This document shows positions 14,338 through 20,279 of a stretch of 20,279 nucleotides of DNA, piece after piece; position 1 is the first letter of the stretch; each line of letters opens with the position of its first letter. The DNA is from Alphaproteobacteria bacterium (GTDB lineage: Bacteria; Pseudomonadota; Alphaproteobacteria; RS24): positions 1-20,279 of the forward strand of contig RFZE01000012.1 in the NCBI GenBank assembly GCA_009920875.1, in the 5' to 3' direction. A model generated the notes under the pieces. The model was not told the DNA's origin, searched no databases, and saw only the letters and a program-made list of their open reading frames with translations. The translations under genes were made by a program, and so were the position numbers.

Positions 14338-15674
14338 ACTGTTTGGGTTTTTAAGGCGCGTCGGTCAAGCTGGCGATAGCGCAACATGACCAGCATGAAC
14401 GGCACAAAAGTGCCGAGAATGACGCTATCGGCAAGCCCCATCGCACCGCGCCCGAGGGGGAAAATCAACACATAGGCGAGCGGTATCATCACCACTCCAT
14501 AAGCAAGAAAGTGAATGAAAGTCGGTGCCCATGTATCGCCGCGCGCGCGCAAGGCCATGGCCATGAGCGACTGGCCGGTATCAAACACCAGCGACATGGA
14601 AACCCATGCAATCATCGCCGCCGCAAGATTGTAAACGGCAGGGTCATTTGAGAAAAATTCGCCTGTGCTTTGCGCGGTCAGCCACATCAGCACCCCGGCA
14701 ACAATCATGATAATGCTCTGCAATGACAGGCCGAGCCAAGCCCAGCGAGACACTTGCTCCATATCGCCTGCGCCATTGGCATTGCCGACACTGACCGCCG
14801 TGGCGACACCAAAGCCCAGCCCCATCATGAAGAAAACCGCAAACACATTAATCATAATGACATGCGCCGCGACAACGGCCGTGCCGAGAAAACCGGCAAA
14901 CAGCACCAGCGCATTAAACGCGCCGTTTTCCAGTCCCATTGAAATGCCCGAAGCATAACCGATGCGGCGCAATTCCGTGCCACCGCGCCAAGTGATTTTC
15001 GGCTTCCGCAGGCCAAATTTTTCATGGTCGATTAAAAACCAGACATAAGACAAAATGGCCACCACTTGCATACAACGCACGATAAAGGTCGCCCAAATCG
15101 AGCCTTCCGCGCCCAATTCGGGGAAACCGTAAACGCCATAGACCAAAAAATAATTGGCAAAAATATTGATGATATTGGCGGCAATCATAATCACCATGCC
15201 GGGGCGCGGATTGCGAATACCCTCAAGGAAAAAACCCGTCGTCATATGCACCGCAGCCAGCGGCAAGCTCAATCCGGCAATGATGGAAATATGCCCGCCC
15301 TTTTCAGCCAATACCGCATCTTGGCCGGTCAAGAGCAGCCAAAACTCGCCGAAATAGCAAAACAAAAAACCGATGAGTCCGATGGCAAAACCCCAGGGCA
15401 GCGCGTGCCACAACACTTCGCCGGTTTTTTCATATTGCCCCGCGCCAAAGCGGTTGGACACCAAAACCGATGTGCCCATGAGCAAGCCAATCATGATGAG
15501 GATATAAATATTGCTCGGCACCATACCGATGCCGAGATAGGCGAGATGCTCTGACGCATAGCGCCCGACCATTACCGTGTCTGTAATGCCGAGCGTCAAA
15601 ATGCCGACGCGCGAAATCACCACCGGCCAAGCGAGATTGAGCAATGTCTTGATATCGTGGGTCAGACTGTTCAT
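14334..15674 (-). CDS. MATE family multidrug/organic cation efflux transporter
   Basis: A 446-residue inner-membrane protein with about 12 transmembrane helices in two related halves. LAWPVVISRVG (14-24) with Pro17, and TDTVMVGRY (31-39), are typical of the first half. AAHVIMINVFAVFFMMGLGF and AVSVGNANGAGD are typical of the second. MATE proteins export cationic compounds in exchange for Na+ or H+; the substrate is unknown. The gene starts eight bases after the nitroreductase stop with AGGTG as the likely binding site, so the two probably form one operon. Its stop interleaves with that of the CoA-transferase. Confidence 0.93.
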   Translation of the reverse strand: MNSLTHDIKTLLNLAWPVVISRVGILTLGITDTVMVGRYASEHLAYLGIGMVPSNIYILIMIGLLMGTSVLVSNRFGAGQYEKTGEVLWHALPWGFAIGLIGFLFCYFGEFWLLLTGQDAVLAEKGGHISIIAGLSLPLAAVHMTTGFFLEGIRNPRPGMVIMIAANIINIFANYFLVYGVYGFPELGAEGSIWATFIVRCMQVVAILSYVWFLIDHEKFGLRKPKITWRGGTELRRIGYASGISMGLENGAFNALVLFAGFLGTAVVAAHVIMINVFAVFFMMGLGFGVATAVSVGNANGAGDMEQVSRWAWLGLSLQSIIMIVAGVLMWLTAQSTGEFFSNDPAVYNLAAAMIAWVSMSLVFDTGQSLMAMALRARGDTWAPTFIHFLAYGVVMIPLAYVLIFPLGRGAMGLADSVILGTFVPFMLVMLRYRQLDRRALKTQTV

Positions 15675-15682
15675 GGGTGCAC

Positions 15683-16225
15683 CTAATCGGCCAAGCCGAA
15701 GCTGACAACATCGTCCAATTCGGGGCGCGCCCTCTCGCTCGGCGCTTCGGCTGCTGTGCCGATATAAATAAAACCGGCTATCTCATCGCCCTGCGCGCCG
15801 CCAAGCGCGCGCAGCACAGATTCTTCATAGGCGGCAGCACCTGTCAGCCATTGCGCGGCAAAGCCCATAGATTGCGCCCCCGTCAGCAAATTCATGCAGG
15901 CCGCGCCGGCCGATAAAATCATTTCACTGCGCGGAATTTTCGGATGCTCTTTCGGGCAGGCCAAAACAGCGACGACGCACGGCGCGCGTTCATAATGCTC
16001 AGCCACGCTGTCATCACCCAAAGCGGTGGCGGCAATATGACCCAATTTGGCGCGATCATCGCCCTGCAAAACCACAAAGCGCCAAGGCGCGAGCTTGCCA
16101 TGGTCAGGCACACGCGCGGCAATACTCAGCAATTCGCGCAGCTGTGCATCATCAGGGCCCGGCGCGGTCATATTACGCGCCAGAACCGAACGACGCTTTT
16201 TCAAAAACTCTGTGGTTTCGACCAT
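15683..16225 (-). CDS. Nitroreductase family protein, YdjA-like
   Basis: A 180-residue FMN-dependent flavoprotein of the small single-domain type. KKRRSVLARNM (9-19) supplies the FMN-phosphate contacts. ARVPDHGKLAPWRFVVL (37-53) is the signature of the YdjA-like subgroup. GAACMNLLTGAQSMGFAAQWLTG (about 106-128) and GFIYIGTA in the C-terminus are standard. Length is close to E. coli YdjA (about 183). NAD(P)H-dependent reduction of nitro or other electrophilic compounds is known for the family; the physiological substrate is not. AAGGAG lies about 11 bases before the ATG. It precedes the MATE exporter, suggesting a modify-and-export pair, which is inference. Confidence 0.9.
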   Translation of the reverse strand: MVETTEFLKKRRSVLARNMTAPGPDDAQLRELLSIAARVPDHGKLAPWRFVVLQGDDRAKLGHIAATALGDDSVAEHYERAPCVVAVLACPKEHPKIPRSEMILSAGAACMNLLTGAQSMGFAAQWLTGAAAYEESVLRALGGAQGDEIAGFIYIGTAAEAPSERARPELDDVVSFGLAD

Positions 16226-16305
16226 GCCGTGTTATTCTCCTTAAGGCGTTACCTGCGATATAGCTGCGCCCCATTAAAGTCAAATAGCGTTGAAAAATAA
16301 TAAAC

Positions 16306-16309
16306 GGAG
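16306..16309 (+). promoter_or_regulatory. Ribosome binding site deciding the outer-membrane protein start
   Basis: GGAG is seven bases before the ATG at 16317. That start puts a clean signal peptide at the N-terminus, unlike the upstream in-frame TTG at 16290. Confidence 0.6.
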
Positions 16310-16316
16310 AACCGTT

Positions 16317-17087
16317 ATGCGCCGTTTGGCCACCGCATTTATTTTAGTTTTTGGTTTCCTCTCTTGTGCCCATGCGGGCGCGTGGCTGCCTGAAAAAGAC
16401 CACAGCAAACTGATTGCCAATCACATTGAACATAAACAGGCGACAAAGAATATTGTCCATTTTCGTCATCGGGAAATCTACCGGTCGCTTTTGCTGGAAT
16501 ATGGGCTGAGCGACAATTTCGCGCTCACCGCCAAAACCGGAAGACAAAAGTCACGCTTGCCGCAAGGCCAGCGCCGCAATGAGGAAAACCGCCTCGGCAT
16601 TATGTTTGACACAAAGGCACTGGCCACAGGCTTGCTGCCGCCTTTTGTTTATCAGCTTGCCAAAGCGGCGCTGCCTTTTAAGGACATGACCCGCGAAAAG
16701 CGCGCTTCCATGACGCTCGGCTTGCAAGATGAAGCGGATATTTACGCGGCGACATTGGCGTTGGCCGATAAAATATCCATCGGCCGCTTCCATATCGGCC
16801 AAGAAATTGAACTCGACCAGATACGCGGCGATGGCCGCTTTGCGCGCAATTGGCTGTATCGCTTCAACCTCGGTTTCGGCCCCGTCAGCTTGGGCAGCGA
16901 GGCGTTGAACTATGTTGATTATCGATCACCCTATGCCGCACTCACCCATAGCTATTACGCCGAATGGTCACCAAATGGGCGCGCATTGAAATTTCGATTG
17001 AAAGATGGGACGAGCCGCGCCCCACTCGGCAATGCCGGTGTTCAGAAAAATGATTATGCTGTGCTGGAAATCGAGTGGCAGTTTTAA
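16317..17087 (+). CDS. Uncharacterised exported protein, probable outer-membrane beta-barrel
   Basis: A 256-residue precursor of unrecognised family. It has a signal peptide of about 20 residues (MRRLATAFILVFGFLSCAHA) ending AHA before GAWLPEKD. The mature part alternates polar and aromatic residues, with segments such as LLLEYGLSDNFALTAKTGRQ, ATLALADKISIGRFHIGQEIEL, NWLYRFNLGFGPVSLGSEAL and SYYAEWSPNGRALKFRL. It ends EIEWQF, a terminal Phe like the barrel-insertion signal. The opening GAW followed by YGLS-type strands resembles a group of proteobacterial hypothetical outer-membrane proteins. No enzyme motif is visible. The gene stands alone on its strand, divergent from the nitroreductase, with its stop interleaved with that of thrS. 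Confidence 0.75.
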   Translation: MRRLATAFILVFGFLSCAHAGAWLPEKDHSKLIANHIEHKQATKNIVHFRHREIYRSLLLEYGLSDNFALTAKTGRQKSRLPQGQRRNEENRLGIMFDTKALATGLLPPFVYQLAKAALPFKDMTREKRASMTLGLQDEADIYAATLALADKISIGRFHIGQEIELDQIRGDGRFARNWLYRFNLGFGPVSLGSEALNYVDYRSPYAALTHSYYAEWSPNGRALKFRLKDGTSRAPLGNAGVQKNDYAVLEIEWQF

Positions 17088-19045
17088 CTACGCAAATCGG
17101 GTGGCGTCGCCTCTGCCGCCAATGCTGCCACCGCCTCATCCAGAGCCGTCACGCTTTGCTCTTTCGAACCAAGGCGGCGCATGGACACTGTGCCCTCATC
17201 CGCCTCGCGCATGCCGACCGCCAAAATCACCGGCACTTTGGCGACCGAATGCTCGCGCACTTTGTAATTAATCTTTTCGTTACGGATATCGGCACGCGCG
17301 CGCAGGCCTTGCGCTTGCAAGGCGGCAACGACCTGATGCGCATAATCATCGGCATCTGAGGTAATCGGGCATACCACTACTTGCTCCGGCGCGAGCCAAA
17401 GCGGCATTTTACCGGCATAGCTTTCCAGCATAATGCCGATAAAGCGCTCCAGCGTGCCCAAAACCGCGCGGTGCAACATGACCGGACGATGCTTATTGCC
17501 GTCTTCGCCGATATAGGCGGCATCAAGCCGCTCGGGCAGCACAAAGTCGAGTTGCAGCGTGCCGCATTGCCAGGTGCGGCCAATCGCGTCGCGCAAATGA
17601 TATTCAATTTTCGGGCCGTAAAACGCGCCTTCATTGGGCAGTTCTTCCCATGCGAGACCGACCTCACTCAGCGCATCACGCAGGCCTTGCTCGGCACGGT
17701 CCCATACAGCGTCATCACCGGCGCGCATATCAGGCCGCAGCGCCAATTTGACCGAGACATCTTCAAAACCGAGATCGGTATAAACTTGCGTCACCAATCC
17801 GCAAAAATCGACCGCTTCTGAAATAATCTGGTCTTCGCGGCAGAAAATATGGGCATCATCTTGCGTCATTTGCCGCACCCGCATCAGCCCGTGCAGCGCT
17901 CCATGCGCCTCATTGCGGTGGCAACAGCCGAACTCGGCCATGCGTATCGGCAGGTCGCGATAGGACTTAATGCCCTGTTTGAAAATCTGCACATGGGCCG
18001 GACAATTCATCGGCTTGATGGCCATTAAATCGGCATTGGCGGAAATCACCGCCGCGCCCTCTTCGGTTGACGGCACTTCATCGGGCACGACAAACATGTT
18101 TTCGCGGAACTTATCCCAATGGCCCGATTGCTCCCAAAAGCGCTTATCCAAAAGTTGCGGCGTCTTCACTTCTTCATAGTGATGCGCGTTGAGGCGGCGG
18201 CGAATATATTGCTCGAGCTGCTGCCAAATTATGTAGCCTTTGGCGTGCCAAAAAACGCTGCCTTGCGCTTCTTCTTGCAAATGGAACAAATCCATTTCGC
18301 GGCCCAGCTTGCGGTGGTCGCGCTTTTCGGCTTCTTCCACCATATGCAGATAGGCTTTCAAATCTTTTTCATTGCCCCAGCATGTGCCGTAAATACGCTG
18401 CAACATTTCATTATTGCTGTCGCCGCGCCAATAGGCACCGGCCAGCTTGGTCAGCTTAAAGGCTTTGCCCAGCTTGCCGGTGGACGGCAAATGCGGGCCA
18501 CGGCACAAATCTTTCCATGCGCCCTGCCGGTACACCGTAATCGTTTGGTCAGCGGGAATGGCAGCAATAATTTCTGCCTTATATTCTTCGCCAATCTCGC
18601 GGAAATGCGCCACCGCTTCATCGCGATCCCATTCTTCACGGACAATCTCTTCATTGCGGTCAACGATTTCCTTCATGCGCTTTTCAATCGCCTCAAGGTC
18701 ATCAAGGCTGAACGGCGTTTCGCGCGCGAAATCATAATAAAAGCCGTTTTCAATCACCGGCCCGATGGTCACTTGCGTGCCGGGGAAAAGCTCCTGCACC
18801 GCTTCGGCCAACACATGCGCGCAGTCATGGCGCATCAAATCGACGCCGTCTTCATCGGCGGCGGTAATCACCGCAACCTCGGCATTGGCAGCTACCGGCC
18901 TCGCCAAGTCAATCACTTCGCCATTGACCTTCCATGCCAATGCTTTTTTGGCCAGTGATTTGGAAATGCTTTCGGCAAAAGCAAGCCCGTCAATCGGGCC
19001 GTCAAATTGGCGTGTCGCACCATCGGGTAAGGTCAGCGTAATCAT
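17084..19045 (-). CDS. thrS: Threonyl-tRNA synthetase
   Basis: A 653-residue class II synthetase charging tRNA-Thr. The TGS domain is at about 1-62. The editing domain has HDCAH (73-77) and CRGPH (181-185). The catalytic core shows MNCPAH with Cys348, DDAHIF with His399 and MLHRA with His525. These three zinc and substrate ligands are each offset by 14 from E. coli Cys334, His385 and His511. Motif 2 appears as CCHRNEAHG and motif 3 as HRAVLGTLERFIG. The anticodon-binding domain runs from about 553 to the end. All essential residues are present. The ATG overlaps the yidD stop (ATGA), so it is coupled to that gene. Confidence 0.98.
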   Translation of the reverse strand: MITLTLPDGATRQFDGPIDGLAFAESISKSLAKKALAWKVNGEVIDLARPVAANAEVAVITAADEDGVDLMRHDCAHVLAEAVQELFPGTQVTIGPVIENGFYYDFARETPFSLDDLEAIEKRMKEIVDRNEEIVREEWDRDEAVAHFREIGEEYKAEIIAAIPADQTITVYRQGAWKDLCRGPHLPSTGKLGKAFKLTKLAGAYWRGDSNNEMLQRIYGTCWGNEKDLKAYLHMVEEAEKRDHRKLGREMDLFHLQEEAQGSVFWHAKGYIIWQQLEQYIRRRLNAHHYEEVKTPQLLDKRFWEQSGHWDKFRENMFVVPDEVPSTEEGAAVISANADLMAIKPMNCPAHVQIFKQGIKSYRDLPIRMAEFGCCHRNEAHGALHGLMRVRQMTQDDAHIFCREDQIISEAVDFCGLVTQVYTDLGFEDVSVKLALRPDMRAGDDAVWDRAEQGLRDALSEVGLAWEELPNEGAFYGPKIEYHLRDAIGRTWQCGTLQLDFVLPERLDAAYIGEDGNKHRPVMLHRAVLGTLERFIGIMLESYAGKMPLWLAPEQVVVCPITSDADDYAHQVVAALQAQGLRARADIRNEKINYKVREHSVAKVPVILAVGMREADEGTVSMRRLGSKEQSVTALDEAVAALAAEATPPDLRS

Positions 19046-19344
19046 CGGTCAGAATCGCCTCTGGCTTTAATCTTCCAAGGTGCATACCAAGCCGCGCGTG
19101 AAATCTCAACAGGCACGGGGTCAAAACCATGCCCCGCCCCCAGCGCTTCAATCGGGTGGCATTGCGACAAGCGCTTCAAGCTGAGCCACAAACCGGCCCA
19201 AGCGCCATGCGCGCGCACCGCCGCCACCGCATATTCCGAGCATGTCGGCTGGAAGCGACAGCGCGGCCCTATCACGGGCGAGATGACAAACCGGTAAATA
19301 TGCACCGGCAGCAAAACCAAGAATTCAAAGACACGCCCCATCAT
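19042..19344 (-). CDS. yidD: YidD, membrane protein insertion efficiency factor
   Basis: A 100-residue protein. IYRFVISPVIGPRCRFQPTC (17-36) and SEYAVAAV carry the family's conserved Cys, Pro and Ser-Glu-Tyr. LKRLSQCHP (56-64) and GFDPVP (73-78) complete the signature. It associates with the inner membrane near YidC and aids insertion of membrane proteins. It starts with tandem ATG codons at 19344 without a clear Shine-Dalgarno; the frame stays open upstream to 19566, but that extension has no family likeness. The C-terminus overlaps the thrS start by four bases. yidD is not next to rnpA/yidC here, but beside thrS, an arrangement I recall from several alphaproteobacteria. Confidence 0.93.
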   Translation of the reverse strand: MMGRVFEFLVLLPVHIYRFVISPVIGPRCRFQPTCSEYAVAAVRAHGAWAGLWLSLKRLSQCHPIEALGAGHGFDPVPVEISRAAWYAPWKIKARGDSDR

Positions 19345-19383
19345 GGCGCTTATAGTAGCAAAATATCGCGCATAGGGGCAAAA

Positions 19384-19692
19384 ATGGACACGCTGGAATA
19401 TGAATTTGAGGGCGAGGTGTGGCTCTGGTCGGGCAAGAAAACCGATTGGTGGTTCATCACCATGCCGCAAGATATGAGCGACCATGCCCAGCATTTCACC
19501 AAACATGTGCAGCGCGGTTTCAAATCGCTGAAAGTCAATGCGCGCATTGGCAGCAGCGAATGGCAAACCTCCATGTTTCCGTCGAAAGAACGCAAAAGCT
19601 ATCTCTTGCCGATCAAAAAAGCCATCCGCGACGCCGAGGGCGTGGAAGTCGGCAAAGCCAAAAAGGTAAAAGTAACGGTGTTGGGGCTTTAA
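19384..19692 (+). CDS. DUF1905 domain protein
   Basis: A 102-residue cytosolic protein matching the DUF1905 pattern. It begins with EYEFEGEVWLWSGKKTDWWF and FITMPQD, then GFKSLKVNARIGSSEW and TSMFPSKERKSYLLPIKKAIRDAEGVEVG, and ends in a basic beta strand. Domains of this family form a small beta-barrel-like fold of unknown function. The ATG at 19384 has AGGGG five bases upstream; the frame is open further upstream within yidD on the other strand, but that part is not coding. It is the only plus-strand gene in the right-hand cluster. It starts 39 bases from the divergent yidD, and its stop interleaves with the scaffold gene. Confidence 0.85.
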   Translation: MDTLEYEFEGEVWLWSGKKTDWWFITMPQDMSDHAQHFTKHVQRGFKSLKVNARIGSSEWQTSMFPSKERKSYLLPIKKAIRDAEGVEVGKAKKVKVTVLGL

Positions 19693-20117
19693 ACCCCTAA
19701 TTGCTGCAAACAGTCTTCCACTGCATCAAAGGTCAAGAGCGTTGAGGCGTGGCGGTTTTTATACTCGCGCACCGGCTCCAATACTTCGAGGTCGGCCCAG
19801 CGGCCGGTCGGCGGCGCGCCGTTTTGTTTAAACATGGCGCGCATGGTGGCACCAACTTGGCGCAATTCTTGCGGGCTGGAGCCGATAATTTCGCGCGCCA
19901 TGACCGAGCTGGAGGCCTGCCCTAGCGCGCAAGCCTCGACCTCATGCGCGAAAGCGGCAATCTTACCATCATCGGCCAAGCTCAATTCCACATGCACTTT
20001 TGAGCCACACAGCCGCGATTGCGCGTCAGCTGCCGCGTGCGGCGCATCGAGCCTGCCGATATGCGAAATGTCGGCCGCCAGCTTCAAAATGCGCTGATTG
20101 TAAAGCTCGTTCATCAT
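19689..20117 (-). CDS. IscU/NifU-like iron-sulfur cluster scaffold, alphaproteobacterial type
   Basis: A 142-residue protein of the SUF/NifU N-terminal family. It has SRLCGSKV with the first cysteine (about 37) and EACALGQASSSVMA with the second (about 63). The third ligand region, normally a Cys near the C-terminus of IscU, reads KNRHASTLLTFDAVEDC: the aligned site has no Cys, although a Cys occurs a few residues later. This RHxSTLL form is recalled as common in alphaproteobacteria. Iron-sulfur scaffolding is therefore likely but not assured. It starts with tandem ATG codons at 20117 without a strong binding site, 24 bases after the cysS stop. Confidence 0.85.
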   Translation of the reverse strand: MMNELYNQRILKLAADISHIGRLDAPHAAADAQSRLCGSKVHVELSLADDGKIAAFAHEVEACALGQASSSVMAREIIGSSPQELRQVGATMRAMFKQNGAPPTGRWADLEVLEPVREYKNRHASTLLTFDAVEDCLQQLGV

Positions 20118-20141
20118 GGTTTCGGCATCATCGCTTTGGCA

Positions 20142-20279
20142 TCATTTTGCCGGCTTCCAAATCGTGCCATCGGCGGTGTCTTCAATGGTGACGCCCATAG
20201 CGGTCAACTTGTCGCGCGCCGCATCAGCCGCCGCATAATCTTTATCGGCACGCGCTTGCGTCCGTTCGGCAATCAGTGC
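20142..20279 (-). CDS. cysS: Cysteinyl-tRNA synthetase, C-terminal fragment (cut by the window edge)
   Basis: The minus strand reads 45 residues open from the right edge to a TGA at 20142-20144. The segment has ALIAERTQARADKDYAAAD, then ARDKLTAMGVTIEDT, and ends DGTIWKPAK. This matches the C-terminal helix and tail of bacterial CysRS (R..AR..KDfa.AD.iRd.L...Gi.leDt.dGt.W). The rest of the gene lies outside the window, so neither the HIGH nor the KMSKS motif can be checked. It is upstream of the scaffold gene with a 24-base gap. Confidence 0.88.
   Translation of the reverse strand, partial: ALIAERTQARADKDYAAADAARDKLTAMGVTIEDTADGTIWKPAK

Noticed and set aside
18119..18958. Plus-strand open frame of 279 residues
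   Set aside because: It is antisense to thrS; no domain, and the thrS protein carries all catalytic residues here.
19345..19566. N-terminal extension of YidD
   Set aside because: The extra residues are antisense to the DUF1905 gene, have no YidD likeness, and tandem ATG codons lie at the family's normal start.
19681..19697. Possible terminator GGGGCTTTAAACCCC at the DUF1905/scaffold junction
   Set aside because: The stem is only four G-C pairs and there is no T-run, so it does not qualify as a terminator.

Overview
The window looks like chromosomal DNA of an alphaproteobacterium with a compact genome and moderate GC. The assignment rests on general protein style: the IscU-like scaffold with the RHAST-type C-terminus, the NAD kinase of about 258 residues, the YidD-ThrRS pair and the cytochrome b561/c' pair. 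No rRNA, tRNA, CRISPR array, insertion sequence, integrase or prophage gene was seen. Nineteen complete protein genes and one gene cut by the right edge fill almost all of it, and no gene-free stretch exceeds 100 bases.

Left part (58-3255, minus strand): a glutathione transferase is followed by a fused, two-repeat DUF1538 membrane transporter, then by two small P-II-like proteins coupled to it. This is the most system-like part: a putative cation/proton antiporter with its own P-II-type sensors. Next (3352-6559, plus strand) comes a coupled run of a YtcJ-type amidohydrolase, a CobW/COG0523 metallochaperone GTPase and a membrane cytochrome b561. It converges on a minus-strand run read from 9783 down to 6556: VOC protein, glycerol kinase, class II aldolase/adducin-like protein, cytochrome c'.

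Middle (9868-15674): NAD kinase (plus); an MFS transporter overlapping a NUDT19-like Nudix hydrolase (minus); a small DksA/TraR zinc-finger protein (minus); a class III CoA-transferase (plus); and a YdjA-like nitroreductase followed by a MATE exporter (minus). An outer-membrane-type protein (plus) follows.

Right part (17084-20279): mostly minus-strand housekeeping genes. These are the CysS C-terminus, an IscU/NifU-like scaffold, YidD and ThrRS, interrupted by one plus-strand DUF1905 gene. The packing is extreme: four of five convergent pairs share exactly four bases of interleaved stop codons (TTAG, CTAG, TTAA, TTAA), and four same-strand pairs overlap by 1-4 bases, with a fifth overlapping by 8. 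No convincing rho-independent terminator was found.

The most interesting leads are the DUF1538/P-II module with a basic-tailed P-II protein and a leader hairpin, the metallochaperone-amidohydrolase-b561 operon, a DksA-like protein whose fourth zinc ligand is His, and the interleaved stop codons. All functions are inferred from sequence by eye; no database search was run.
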